Shown here piece by piece: positions 1 to 9,026 of a stretch of 64,000 bases of DNA (its first letter is position 1; each line of letters starts with the position of its first letter). The notes under the pieces are model-generated. The model searched no databases. It was not told the DNA's origin and worked only from the letters and a program-made list of their open reading frames with translations. Both the position numbers and the translations under genes were made by a program. Source of the DNA: Candidatus Saccharibacteria bacterium RIFCSPHIGHO2_12_FULL_44_22 (GTDB lineage: Bacteria > Patescibacteriota > Saccharimonadia > Saccharimonadales > Saccharimonadaceae). Location of the stretch: the NCBI GenBank assembly GCA_001790515.1, contig MGCS01000002.1:199243-263242 (forward strand), in the 5' to 3' direction.

Positions 1-149
1 ACCGCGACTATACCAGCAGCTACGTAGACTTGCGTCAGAACGCTCTCTATGCCGGCACCACTTACCTCAGTAGGAGCATTCTGTAGATTGAGATCAGTCT
101 CGGGATTAATTGTGATAGTTTGTGCGAACTTTGATAGATAGTTAAACAT
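1..149 (-). CDS. Partial small membrane/pilin-like protein (N-terminus only)
   Basis: An open frame starts at an ATG at 149 and runs off the left edge. It begins MFNYLSKFAQTITINPET and reaches a hydrophobic stretch (VYVAAGIVA) just before the edge. It starts 3 bases after the stop of the VirB2-like gene at 153-593 and reads the same way, so it is the next gene of that operon. Position and size suggest another small VirB2/TrbC-type membrane protein, but only about 49 residues are visible and no family motif can be confirmed. Confidence 0.6.
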   Translation of the reverse strand, partial: MFNYLSKFAQTITINPETDLNLQNAPTEVSGAGIESVLTQVYVAAGIVA

Positions 150-152
150 ATT

Positions 153-593
153 TTAGATAGCTCCTGCGACAAACTTAACAATCGCAATAGAGAAGATTGA
201 AATGACGAGACCAATGACTGCGTTTAGTATTGTTTTTTTGGCAGCCGACGTACCGTTTGCGTTGTCGCCAGAAATCATGTACTTGAACCCACCAACGATA
301 ATAAATATGAGTGATACGTATCCAACGACGTAAAGGAGCATGGTGACAATATTCATCGCGATAATCGTTACGAATTTTGGAATACCACCAACTTCGTTAG
401 GCGACTTGATGCTATTATCCTCGCAGATACCACCATCATACCAATGAGGGAATATAATACCCGTGTCACACGCCGCCGCAGACACACTCGTTGATTGCGT
501 TGCAGCAACACCGAATGATGCCGTGAATACCATCGCCAGCGTTGCAAATGCTATACCGACCGATTTAAACGTTGTCATCGTTTTTTGAATCAT
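153..593 (-). CDS. VirB2/TrbC-like pilin precursor
   Basis: This 146-residue protein has the architecture of a T4SS major pilin. Residues 12-31 form a signal-like hydrophobic segment, followed by an Ala-rich possible cleavage region near 37-41. Two membrane helices follow (about 74-103 and 122-142), separated by a short polar turn (SGDNANGTSAAKK). Cys42 and Cys57 bracket a short exposed loop. In the VirB2 family such double-helix subunits polymerise into the pilus or line the channel; that role is inferred from architecture here. The start at 593 has a GGAT-type ribosome site. The gene lies 9 bases after the larger Cys-rich pilin-like gene and 3 bases before another partial small gene, so all three probably form one operon. 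Confidence 0.65.
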   Translation of the reverse strand: MIQKTMTTFKSVGIAFATLAMVFTASFGVAATQSTSVSAAACDTGIIFPHWYDGGICEDNSIKSPNEVGGIPKFVTIIAMNIVTMLLYVVGYVSLIFIIVGGFKYMISGDNANGTSAAKKTILNAVIGLVISIFSIAIVKFVAGAI

Positions 594-602
594 ATCTTCA
601 TC

Positions 603-1577
603 CTATCCGAATACGCTACCTGGAATCAACCAGTTAATAATTGCGACCATAAATCCATACAGTAAGATACCAATCAACACGTTACGAATCACTTCAATCG
701 CTTTTTGTGTTTGACCAGAGTTGTCTTGGGCACTTGCATACATAACTGCACCATAAGCAATGCCGCCGACAGCTACAATACCAATCATGACCGTGAGGAT
801 CTGTAGTACCTGTTTAAGGACGTTGCCAAGTGCCGTAATGCCTTCGCCATCGCAGCTGATTAGATTAGTGCGCGCTCCGCCACATGAACCTGTACCTTGA
901 GTAGGTCCACCGCCACCGCCACCCGAAATCGGTGCATTTTTTTGACCATCCTCACAAGCCTCTTTTGCTTTTGGATCTGTAAACGTATCGCAACTCGAGC
1001 CTTCACGTCCAGCTTGACAAGCTGCTTTTTGTGCGGTCATATTTTCAAGTCCGGTACTAACATACTTCTTTTCGCAATAAGCTAGGTTTGCGTTTGCACT
1101 CGTAGCTATCGTAGGATTAGCTCCCTTTGTATAGACATCTTTAGTACATTGCCTTGCGCCAGGTCCTGGTTTCTCGTCGGCTCCGCATGTACCCGCGTTG
1201 CCAAGCGTTCGTGTTTCGGTAGTTTTCGTCCAACACGAATTGTCGGATGCGTGATATTCCTGTCCAGTTGGGCAGGAGAATGAGGCTGGCTGGCCGTCGT
1301 CGTTTGTTGGGGCACTGTTGGTTCTTTCGAGCTTAGTACAGGTCAATGCGCCAGACGCATTGCGCCCAGGCGTCTCACCGGATGCACAGGTGCCGGCATT
1401 ACCTGATTTTGTCGTTGTTGTCTTTTTCCAGCATGAGTTATCAGAGGAGTGAAATTCTTCATCTGCTGCAGGGCACTTATAGGCCAGCGCCGTATCGCTC
1501 AACAGTGCAGAGCCAGCAAAAGAGGATGCTACAAACAGGAATGCAAGAAGTGTATTTTTTATTTGTTTTATGTTCAT
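603..1577 (-). CDS. Cys-rich secreted protein with C-terminal VirB2-like double-helix domain
   Basis: The chosen start at 1577 gives 324 residues opening with a typical signal peptide (residues 1-32, ending TALA); an upstream in-frame start would only add an unlikely leader. The exported part holds two copies of a Cys-rich unit (about 35-80 and 102-144) sharing the core SDNSCW followed by NAGTC. A further Cys cluster at 168-208 contains ACQAGREGSSC. A glycine run (219-224) links this to two membrane helices (about 252-282 and 294-316) arranged as in VirB2/TrbC pilins. It looks like a pilin-type anchor carrying a disulfide-rich ectodomain, perhaps a tip or adhesive subunit; that role is inference. 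The Cys cluster recurs in the hydrolase at 7362-8951. Confidence 0.6.
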   Translation of the reverse strand: MNIKQIKNTLLAFLFVASSFAGSALLSDTALAYKCPAADEEFHSSDNSCWKKTTTTKSGNAGTCASGETPGRNASGALTCTKLERTNSAPTNDDGQPASFSCPTGQEYHASDNSCWTKTTETRTLGNAGTCGADEKPGPGARQCTKDVYTKGANPTIATSANANLAYCEKKYVSTGLENMTAQKAACQAGREGSSCDTFTDPKAKEACEDGQKNAPISGGGGGGPTQGTGSCGGARTNLISCDGEGITALGNVLKQVLQILTVMIGIVAVGGIAYGAVMYASAQDNSGQTQKAIEVIRNVLIGILLYGFMVAIINWLIPGSVFG

Positions 1578-1645
1578 ATCTACTACATAAAATACAATAC
1601 CAGGCATATAAACACAAGTGGATAGGGGATTGTTCAAAACTGTTA

Positions 1646-1674
1646 TTGACAGCATAAGAGGCATAGCCGATACT
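1646..1674 (+). promoter_or_regulatory. Promoter of the VirB6-like gene, near-leaderless
   Basis: A perfect -35 TTGACA (1646-1651) is separated by 17 bases from GATACT (1669-1674). The predicted transcription start falls about 5 bases before the ATG at 1686. No Shine-Dalgarno sequence can fit in that leader. Confidence 0.5.
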
Positions 1675-1685
1675 TTATACTAGTT

Positions 1686-3752
1686 ATGCTAAATGCCCGG
1701 CCATCATATCTGGTCCGATTAGTCCGCTCAATGAGTAAAAAGGTGGGTGTTTTTGCTATTGTTGCGCTACTTTCCATATCGGCAAGTGCTGTTGGACCCC
1801 TTAACGCGACCGTAAACGCACAGCCAACGCTAGGCGGAACATCTGGACTATCGTCGGGCTATGGATCAACATCATCAACTTGCGCAATAGAGACCGTTGG
1901 CTGGGTAATATGTCCGATCATGCGGTCTATTGCACTCCTGGCCGATTACGGCTTTGCATTTATTAATCAGAATTTCTTACGCGTTGAATACGATTTGACC
2001 GGTGGAGATAGCGGTGTCTATAAAGCATGGCAAATGATGCTGACACTCGCAAATATCATATTTGTTATCGCGTTTCTGTGGGTTATCTATACACAGATCA
2101 GCGGCCGTAATTCTGGCGGCTACAGCATCAAGCGGATGTTACCGAGGCTGATCATCGGCGCAATCCTGGTGAATTTATCGTATTCGGTATGTGTCCTTGC
2201 TATCGACGCCTCTAATATCGGTGGCGACGCTATTCTGCAGCTAATGACGGGTGTCAGCGGGTCGATTGGCGATGCCGCAATGACATTGACTAGTGCAGAA
2301 AATGGATTCAGCGATAGCAGGCTAACAGATATCACTACCGCTGTCTTGTCCAAATTTGGAACAGTCTGGATACTCCTTGCGCCCGTCGCTGCTGTAACAG
2401 TATCGATCGCAGTGGTGTGCGCGGCAGGACTGGTACTGCTGATCATGCGTAAGGTAGTTATTTCAATGTTCATTTTGATATCGCCACTAATCTTTGTTGC
2501 ATACCTCTTGCCAAACCTTGAACGAATATTTCAACAATGGGGAAGGCTGTTTTTTCAACTACTACTCATTTATCCGGTTATCGCATTCCTACTGGGTACT
2601 GGGCAGGTAATTAGCGCGACGATAGTCAATGTTGGATCTGGAGGTGCCGACGCTAACTACTCAGTCAAGGACGACAGCTATAATGGGCGCAATGGCGGAT
2701 CGGGTAGTATTACAACCGACCTGGCAGCATCTGGTGCTGCAGTTCTTCCACTTATCGGCGTGTGGTTCATTCTAAAGAACGTGTCGTCAGCCGTCAGTAC
2801 TGCCGGTAGCAAGTTTGCTGCCAACGTCAACAAACGTGGATCGAAGTCACAAGATGAAAAGATGAAAGCAAAATTAGCCAACAGAGAAAGCCAAGGTTCA
2901 AAGGCAGGCGCAGCTGCCGGATTGCCTTCATTTGATCGTCGCCCGGCGTTCAGTCGACTGTCACGGCGCCGTAAAGCTACAAAAGCAGGAAGTGCGCTAC
3001 CAACGGGCGGCGCAGCAGGTAGAGCAGGTGCAAGTGGATCTGGATTAGGCGGCGGACTTCCGGGTGGCGCAAGCACAGACCCAGAATCTGCGTTGAACAA
3101 TTCACTTGCGCAAAATCCAGCATTAGCACAATTTGGTGCTGATCAGTCTGGACAGCCTACCGTAGGCGATGTCGCTGGTGAAGCCGCCAAGAAACTTGAG
3201 CAAACGGCCGTTGCAAAAGATGAAAATGGCAATGGTATCGATATCAATGTCGCAGCAACTGCAACTGACGATAAAAAAGATAAAGGCAAGACAGCTAAAG
3301 ACATCTTTAATAATCTTAATAAGACGCGACCAATGTCCAAGGATCAACAACGAAGCCAGGGTGGTGGACAAGGTGGTGGATCTGGGCAGTCTGGACCAAG
3401 CGCACCAAGTACTCCTGGCCCAGTCACCAATGCACCGATCGCCGCAGCATCGATGGGCGGATCTCAACAAAATAGCGGCGGCGGTTCAGCTCCGCAGATT
3501 ATTGCAGTTCCAGTCCAAGTAGACGCTGCTAGCTTCTTGAATAAAGAACCCCGCGGCGCATCAATGGGCGGCATGGTTCAGCCACCAACAAGCGGTATCG
3601 AAAACAAAGCGAAAGCTCGTGCTCAAAAATATATATTTGACTCTGCGACAGAAGTAAAACAAGCAGAAGAACGCTTGGACATCCTGAATAATCGCGACAC
3701 TAAAAGCGACGAACCGCCGACAACAACGCCGGAGCAAAAAGGTGACAAATAA
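1686..3752 (+). CDS. VirB6/TrbL-like polytopic T4SS membrane protein (copy 1)
   Basis: The 688-residue protein has an N-terminal signal-like segment (about 17-40), an exported Cys pair (C66 and C76), then a run of membrane helices to about residue 370 including the shared motif KRMLPRLII. A long Gly/Ser/Gln-rich, apparently cytoplasmic tail of roughly 300 residues follows. VirB6/TrbL proteins form the inner-membrane channel platform of T4SS; assignment is by topology and by clear similarity to the gene at 10319-12637 (same Cys spacing, same KRMLPRLII). The start at 1686 fits the predicted transcription start; an alternative ATG at 1731 (MSKK) would give a more standard signal peptide. Its stop overlaps the next start by one base (TAATG). 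Confidence 0.65.
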   Translation: MLNARPSYLVRLVRSMSKKVGVFAIVALLSISASAVGPLNATVNAQPTLGGTSGLSSGYGSTSSTCAIETVGWVICPIMRSIALLADYGFAFINQNFLRVEYDLTGGDSGVYKAWQMMLTLANIIFVIAFLWVIYTQISGRNSGGYSIKRMLPRLIIGAILVNLSYSVCVLAIDASNIGGDAILQLMTGVSGSIGDAAMTLTSAENGFSDSRLTDITTAVLSKFGTVWILLAPVAAVTVSIAVVCAAGLVLLIMRKVVISMFILISPLIFVAYLLPNLERIFQQWGRLFFQLLLIYPVIAFLLGTGQVISATIVNVGSGGADANYSVKDDSYNGRNGGSGSITTDLAASGAAVLPLIGVWFILKNVSSAVSTAGSKFAANVNKRGSKSQDEKMKAKLANRESQGSKAGAAAGLPSFDRRPAFSRLSRRRKATKAGSALPTGGAAGRAGASGSGLGGGLPGGASTDPESALNNSLAQNPALAQFGADQSGQPTVGDVAGEAAKKLEQTAVAKDENGNGIDINVAATATDDKKDKGKTAKDIFNNLNKTRPMSKDQQRSQGGGQGGGSGQSGPSAPSTPGPVTNAPIAAASMGGSQQNSGGGSAPQIIAVPVQVDAASFLNKEPRGASMGGMVQPPTSGIENKAKARAQKYIFDSATEVKQAEERLDILNNRDTKSDEPPTTTPEQKGDK

Positions 3753-6526
3753 TGGCTGGCGGAGATACACAACCAGAACAACATGACGCCGCAAACACAG
3801 ACTATGAACGCAAGTTCAACAAAACAGGCAAATCTCTTGAAGAATTAGAAAATGCGTCCGATGACGGCACCAGCAACAATGCAACCGTCAAAGAACGCGA
3901 GGCCGCTGCCGTTGTCTCAAAGGGTCAAGACACGAAAGAGGAAGTAACCGTACCACTAGGTAAACGACTTGCGCTGCAAATCCGCAACAAGTCAGCATTC
4001 ATGTTTGTGATCGGTATTATTATAATGGGCATCGGATACGCGTCTTTGTTTGCGCCGAATATTATCCTTGTGAACATAAAGGATCTATTCGTCAATGACC
4101 TAGCGGACGCCACGACAGCACTCAGTAAATACAGCATCAAGATGATTGACTACAAACTAGGCAAAAGCGACTGTAGCGACAAGGAAACGATTAAATGCAA
4201 ACTGACGACTATGAGTCGCGCGCAGGTGTTGGCATTCAAAAAATTCGGCTTTACCGTCAACGGTGAAAAGGTCGAAGAAGACAATCTTGACGACCGTGAT
4301 TTTGGTAACGACAAGCCAGAAAGTCGTTGGAAAGTGAGTTCAATTGAATTCCCTGACAATGTTGGCACTGCATCAAGCGGTGATCAGTTCAAAAAATTGG
4401 CTGATACGAACGACAAGATTCGCAACCTGACAAATGCCGTTTGGAATCCACGATCCAGTTTTTTTATGGATGCACGATTCCAGCAGCGATTAAAAACAGA
4501 GTTTGATCTTACAAAAAACGCAACGACATCCGGTACAACCTACAAAGAAGTCAACGAATCATTTGATGCATCGATGCAAGGAAGTAGCGAGAAGGTCAAC
4601 GAGGCAGGGCAGGGTGCATATAGTTTAAAAACCCTTACAGAAAATGACTCCAAAGATGCACTTAATAAAACATCTCAAGAAATAGCAAAGCAAGTTAATT
4701 CATACACACAAGGCCAGTGCGCAATGTGGACACAGCAAAAAGTTGTCTACAATGCCGTCCAGGAAGCAAAAACAGTTACGGTTGCGCGATTTGCGATGCA
4801 GTATTTGATTGCGGCAGATCAAATAAAAGCTGGCGGATCATCAGAGATAACAACCAACACACTTGCCAGCAAAGTCGCCTGGAGCCCAGACGGAGGCTAT
4901 AACGGATCAAACGCTACCGACGCATCAATGTATCGACATATTGTTCTCCGCGAAGGAGTCACTGCGTCAGGAACTGGACAAAAATATTATGCATGGGCGT
5001 TTGATACTCCCGGAGTTCTCCTCCCGGCTACCGTGCAGCTACTTACTACTTCGACAGCCACAAAAGGCATTACTGGCGCACCAGGTGGACTAGGTGCACC
5101 GCCAACAGACATCGCATCCGATTCGCGCGAGTATTGCTTGAGCGGTCAGACGAACGCAAACAGGTCAGCCATGAAACCAAGTAACTGTCCAGCGCTCACA
5201 TTTGCAGGGGCTCCTGGACCAACTGTGGGTGCAGTTGGTGGAATTGCTATATTGTCAGACAGAATCTGCCCACCGCCACCAAAAGGTCAGTATCTAATGA
5301 CACCGACCGCCCTGATGACCGTTCAGGTAACGATGCCCTATATATCTGGCGTCCTCAATGGGCTTATGAGCGGACTCGCCGATAGGCTCGCAAAAGACTT
5401 TACCTATGATACGAAGGGTGAGGCAGCCAGTGATGCGATTTTTGCAGGAACCGGTATTATTTTGGGCGATATGGCGATGTCGCGCGGAATGCGACCAGCG
5501 GACAAATCATCATTAACTACATATTTAGCACAAGAAACAACGTCAGACAAAGAGGCAGAGCTTGTGGATCGCTACGCCGCAAAACAGAATCAGTTTGATA
5601 TATATAACGAATTTTCATTCGCCGGGTCGCTCGCTCGATCGCTAGGGGCAACCTCAGCTTCGTCGTCGACAACGCCAATCCTTGCGTCGCTGGCAAACGT
5701 GATGGGGCTTATTCCAACCTCTATCGGCAAACTCAGCACAAATGCCAACGCAATCTATAATTTACAGCCGGACAAATTCGAACCATCACGACTAACGTGT
5801 TCTGACTCTGAATATCTAGAGATAGGCATCGAAGCCGACATGGGCTGTAACATCCGCTACAGTATGAGCAAAGAAGAAATGGACGCTGACGTAGACGATG
5901 TATTGGCCTACATGACAGAAAAGCATCCAGAGGAAACAGATAAAAATATTCAGGAACTTCAACAGCGCCAACAACAAACAGACGGCGAAGGAACGAACGG
6001 ACGCTTTGCAGACAAGGCGATGGTTAGTCGTATGCTCAGCGAAGCGCAAAAGGCTAACGGCGAACCGTTTATCGACAAAAAAACAGGCAAAGCTATCGAA
6101 AACAGTGAATACGACAAATACCTTCGCTACTGCGTTAACCGTGAAGATCCATGGGGGCGAACGGGGCTCGATGTCCGATCAAAAGAACTTGATGATGATG
6201 AAAAAGAAAAACGACGCTTGTCAAAAAGCCCCGACGGCGTACAGATAGGTACCGAAGGTCAGGGAAGTGAGTACGAACGAGTGCAAACAGATATGTATAT
6301 GGCCGTCACAGAAGGTGCGTCAGGAGATCAAGACTGGTACACCGGAAAGAAATGTCTTGAAGACAGTGAGATGCTGACGAATTTTCGTGCATACACGATG
6401 GCATGTTCAGTTGACGGATCGTTTGCGGGCACTATAGATTGTACCCAAAAAGACTACGCAAACTACTGGTCGTATGTTGATGACTTTTATACCAGTAACG
6501 ACATTCACTTCTTATCCTGGCACTAG
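3752..6526 (+). CDS. Large membrane scaffold protein, paralogue 1 (no hydrolase domain)
   Basis: This 924-residue protein has an acidic cytoplasmic N-terminus (1-80), a membrane helix (about 81-105), then a large probably extracytoplasmic region with further hydrophobic stretches in the middle. It is clearly related to the proteins at 16543-19839 and 22987-26007. Shared signatures include a GTGIILGDMA-like segment, FSFAGSLARS (about 620-632), a Cys-containing DSEYLEIG region, YCVNREDPWG (about 792) and DWYTGKKCL (about 860). Unlike the other two it ends shortly after this motif and carries no peptidoglycan hydrolase. I do not recognise a named family. One-base coupling to the VirB6-like gene suggests it is a structural T4SS partner. 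Confidence 0.6.
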   Translation: MAGGDTQPEQHDAANTDYERKFNKTGKSLEELENASDDGTSNNATVKEREAAAVVSKGQDTKEEVTVPLGKRLALQIRNKSAFMFVIGIIIMGIGYASLFAPNIILVNIKDLFVNDLADATTALSKYSIKMIDYKLGKSDCSDKETIKCKLTTMSRAQVLAFKKFGFTVNGEKVEEDNLDDRDFGNDKPESRWKVSSIEFPDNVGTASSGDQFKKLADTNDKIRNLTNAVWNPRSSFFMDARFQQRLKTEFDLTKNATTSGTTYKEVNESFDASMQGSSEKVNEAGQGAYSLKTLTENDSKDALNKTSQEIAKQVNSYTQGQCAMWTQQKVVYNAVQEAKTVTVARFAMQYLIAADQIKAGGSSEITTNTLASKVAWSPDGGYNGSNATDASMYRHIVLREGVTASGTGQKYYAWAFDTPGVLLPATVQLLTTSTATKGITGAPGGLGAPPTDIASDSREYCLSGQTNANRSAMKPSNCPALTFAGAPGPTVGAVGGIAILSDRICPPPPKGQYLMTPTALMTVQVTMPYISGVLNGLMSGLADRLAKDFTYDTKGEAASDAIFAGTGIILGDMAMSRGMRPADKSSLTTYLAQETTSDKEAELVDRYAAKQNQFDIYNEFSFAGSLARSLGATSASSSTTPILASLANVMGLIPTSIGKLSTNANAIYNLQPDKFEPSRLTCSDSEYLEIGIEADMGCNIRYSMSKEEMDADVDDVLAYMTEKHPEETDKNIQELQQRQQQTDGEGTNGRFADKAMVSRMLSEAQKANGEPFIDKKTGKAIENSEYDKYLRYCVNREDPWGRTGLDVRSKELDDDEKEKRRLSKSPDGVQIGTEGQGSEYERVQTDMYMAVTEGASGDQDWYTGKKCLEDSEMLTNFRAYTMACSVDGSFAGTIDCTQKDYANYWSYVDDFYTSNDIHFLSWH

Positions 6527-6537
6527 TGTTGATTAAT

Positions 6538-6576
6538 TATAAATAGAACCTATCATCGCGATAGGTTCTATTTATA
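6538..6576. terminator. Bidirectional hairpin terminator
   Basis: Perfect 17-base inverted repeat (6538-6554 and 6560-6576) with a 5-base loop, A/T-rich at both outer ends. It lies between convergent genes (3752-6526 plus, 6595-7233 minus), so it can stop transcription from both sides. Confidence 0.85.
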
Positions 6577-6594
6577 GCAAAGAAGTATTTATGA

Positions 6595-7233
6595 CTACAG
6601 CTTTGACTGTTCGATGATCTTCTTCATGATGTTCTGTGCTGTCAATTCGTTAATTGTCACACTGTCATTGGGTTGAAGTAGCGCAAATTTGTATGACTTC
6701 AATCCGTTACTAACAAGCAGAGCATACTCTCGCTCCATACTTAGTGTCGCTGCTGGCATGTAGCGAACTTCACGACCGTTTATAGTACCGGCGGCGCCTG
6801 TACTAGCGAATACTGAATCACCGTCGTACGCTGCCTGGCTTTTATAAATAAGCAAGTCAATATATAACGATGCAGTCTTTCCGGATTTTGTTGTAAATTC
6901 ATAGGTAATCTGCTGGCTTTTATTGCCATTTCTATTCAATCCATCAGACACGTCACCATCTTTTACTTCTTTTGCGGTATCGCCAAGTGCAGCAACGACA
7001 GCTTGTTTTGACACGATCGCATCAACGCCTAGTTGCGCGCCTTTTAGTCGACTGACACTAAAACCGTCCGCGCCAACCCCATCACGAGCTCTGTCTGGCA
7101 GTACAAAGATAGTTACCGCAAGCGCACCCAGCGCAACAACTATAACCGCAGGGAGGGCAAACCGGCGCAAATCCGGGCGGGTTGTCTTTTTTCGAGATAT
7201 CCGGTTAGTTTTTTTGGCACTCTTTTTCACCAT
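6595..7233 (-). CDS. Membrane-anchored protein of unknown function
   Basis: The 212-residue protein has a very basic N-terminus (1-26), one membrane helix (about 27-47) and an extracytoplasmic domain of roughly 160 residues without cysteines or recognised motifs. A GINGRE-type turn and repeated beta-like segments suggest a compact alpha/beta domain. It is transcribed away from the T4SS genes on its right and converges on the scaffold gene to its left. The ATG at 7233 is preceded by AAGGAA. I do not recognise the family. An envelope role is inferred only from topology and location. Confidence 0.5.
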   Translation of the reverse strand: MVKKSAKKTNRISRKKTTRPDLRRFALPAVIVVALGALAVTIFVLPDRARDGVGADGFSVSRLKGAQLGVDAIVSKQAVVAALGDTAKEVKDGDVSDGLNRNGNKSQQITYEFTTKSGKTASLYIDLLIYKSQAAYDGDSVFASTGAAGTINGREVRYMPAATLSMEREYALLVSNGLKSYKFALLQPNDSVTINELTAQNIMKKIIEQSKL

Positions 7234-7259
7234 ATCAGGTTAATTCCTTGTTTCTTACG

Positions 7260-7282
7260 GTCTATACTATGCGTCTATACTA
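7260..7282. repeat. Tandem 10-base direct repeat upstream of the 7233 gene
   Basis: GTCTATACTA occurs at 7260-7269 and 7273-7282, a 13-base period. It lies in the promoter-sized gap between divergent genes. On the minus strand it supplies overlapping TATAGA-type -10 candidates, with TTGTGG 16 bases upstream. It may be a duplicated promoter element or an operator. Confidence 0.4.
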
Positions 7283-7323
7283 CCACAAGCGGTATACCAG
7301 GTGAACAGTATAATGTAATGTGC

Positions 7324-7352
7324 TTGTCCTTATTTTCTATCTGCGGTATTCT
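7324..7352 (+). promoter_or_regulatory. Promoter of the secreted hydrolase gene, near-leaderless
   Basis: TTGTCC (7324-7329), 17-base spacer, TATTCT (7347-7352). The predicted transcription start is about 3 bases before the ATG at 7362, which lacks a Shine-Dalgarno sequence. Confidence 0.5.
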
Positions 7353-7361
7353 ATACATATT

Positions 7362-8951
7362 ATGAAAAAACAACAGCAACAGTCGCACACCTTTCAAAAA
7401 AAAGCTATTCGTCTACATAAAAGGCTAGGACTGTTTATATTCGCACTTATGCTGCCGTTTTCACTCATTACTCAAACAGTAGGAGCACAATCATCCGGTC
7501 AATTAACTGCCGCCAAGGTATGTGAAAAATATGCCGATACGAGCGAGAAGTATGCCTGCCAAGATGGCTGGCGAGGTGCAGACTGTTCTGATTACCTGAT
7601 CACGCATGACGAAGGTCACGTGACCATTTGCCAACAGGCGTCGGCTACACGCATGGAATCAGACGCTGCTGGCACAACCGGAGACGACACAGCGACGCCA
7701 GCGCCAAACCCAAAACCAGACCCAGTACCTGGAGAAAACACGTCTAATAGTGGCGGCAAAGACACGCTAGGGCAGATGATCGATCAGGCCAAAGAGACCC
7801 AAGAAAATCAAGACAAAGATTGTGAAGCACGGGGAGCACGTGAACCAGGTGGGGCGTGTTCAGACGAAGGCAAGAAAAACCCAGATGACATCCCAGATAA
7901 CACATACGGCGCGTACATCAACGGCAAAGGTGACAAGCAGGCAATGCGAGTAAGCGCTCGTGAAGGCAAAAATAATCCTGTTATTATATTCTTTAACGGT
8001 GGTGGTTGGCACACAGACGACGGCGTCGGTGACAAAATTAGCGGTGCAGCGCGAGAACGCGGCTACACGACAATCGTCGCGACATACAGACTAGGTTCTA
8101 GCGGCGTCTACTATATGTACGAAGATGTCATGCGTGCTATTCGTCATGTACGAAATAACTCTGACATGTACGGTATTGACCCGTCACGCATTGTGGTTTG
8201 GGGTGATAGCGCTGGTGGAAGTCTTGCTATGCGCGCAGCAGGTAGTGGTCAATCTGGCGCAGCTGCGGCAGTTGGCTGGTCGGCACCTACAAACGCCTAC
8301 ACCGCACTATTCCGCTCACCACAAGCGTTTGCGATTGGCATGGATCATTCAACTTGCATGCCGACGGATCTTAATGGAGTATCAAATGTCATTGACATAC
8401 TAAACGGCGGCGAGGGTAATTCACCAGACGACGGTGGTCTCGCCAACAACGGCATCAACAACATGACCCCACTCGAAACAGTCACCCAAGTACTGACACT
8501 AGCTCAACGTGCACAGCAAACCAGTACAACGGCACAATCGCTACTGTCGAGCGCATCATCTGGAGGATCAGGGGAATCTGCTAGCGAATCAGGGGGAGAA
8601 GGAAGTTCTGGTGACCTCAGTCAGAATGTTCGCCGACTCGCCACCAAAAAAACTCTCGAATGCCTTGATAATTTCAATACTATGTCGCCAGCACTCTTTG
8701 CAAGTCCATTAACACCACCGACATTCCTAGCGGGATACGATTCTGACATACTTGTTGGTCCAGACCAGGCCTACCAGTTGCGAGACAAACTACGATCGAT
8801 GGGTGTTAGCGCATCAACGCTTATCCTACCTGGCGTCGTATCACCAACAACTGTTCCAGGCGAAAACCATCTTGACTACCATGAGAAATTCGTCGAACCA
8901 TCACTCCAGTTCCTTGATGGCATCATTCATCCGGCAAACGAACCAAAGTAG
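7362..8951 (+). CDS. Secreted alpha/beta-hydrolase (HSL/esterase-like) with Cys-rich N-terminal module
   Basis: The 529-residue protein starts with a signal peptide (to about residue 43), then a Cys-rich module (CEKY, ACQDGWRGADC) also found in the pilin-like protein at 603-1577, then a Pro/Asp-rich linker. The hydrolase fold follows: an oxyanion-hole-like NGGGWH (from N212), the nucleophile motif GDSAGG (Ser283), a probable acid in GYDSDIL (about 458-462) and a probable His in ENHLDYH (about 500). A low-complexity Ser/Gly insertion lies at roughly 390-420. This arrangement fits the hormone-sensitive-lipase/acetylesterase group, so an ester in the envelope is the likely substrate; which one is unknown. 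The ATG at 7362 is chosen because the promoter ends just upstream and a signal peptide follows. Confidence 0.75.
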   Translation: MKKQQQQSHTFQKKAIRLHKRLGLFIFALMLPFSLITQTVGAQSSGQLTAAKVCEKYADTSEKYACQDGWRGADCSDYLITHDEGHVTICQQASATRMESDAAGTTGDDTATPAPNPKPDPVPGENTSNSGGKDTLGQMIDQAKETQENQDKDCEARGAREPGGACSDEGKKNPDDIPDNTYGAYINGKGDKQAMRVSAREGKNNPVIIFFNGGGWHTDDGVGDKISGAARERGYTTIVATYRLGSSGVYYMYEDVMRAIRHVRNNSDMYGIDPSRIVVWGDSAGGSLAMRAAGSGQSGAAAAVGWSAPTNAYTALFRSPQAFAIGMDHSTCMPTDLNGVSNVIDILNGGEGNSPDDGGLANNGINNMTPLETVTQVLTLAQRAQQTSTTAQSLLSSASSGGSGESASESGGEGSSGDLSQNVRRLATKKTLECLDNFNTMSPALFASPLTPPTFLAGYDSDILVGPDQAYQLRDKLRSMGVSASTLILPGVVSPTTVPGENHLDYHEKFVEPSLQFLDGIIHPANEPK

Positions 8952-8962
8952 ACCTTCTTAGA

Positions 8963-8998
8963 CCCTTGTAAATCAAAAATATATTTGATTTACAAGGG
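8963..8998 (+). terminator. Hairpin terminator after the hydrolase gene
   Basis: Perfect 15-base inverted repeat (8963-8977 and 8984-8998) with a 6-base A/T loop, 12 bases after the stop. The downstream T tract is weak (CATTTATA), so efficiency is uncertain. Confidence 0.75.
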
Positions 8999-9026
8999 CA
9001 TTTATAACATATTTTGTCAAAAATAG

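Noticed and set aside
2678-3100. Minus-strand open frame rich in Pro/Ala in the VirB6 tail
   Set aside because: It mirrors the repetitive Gly/Ser-rich coding of the plus-strand gene and has no independent support.
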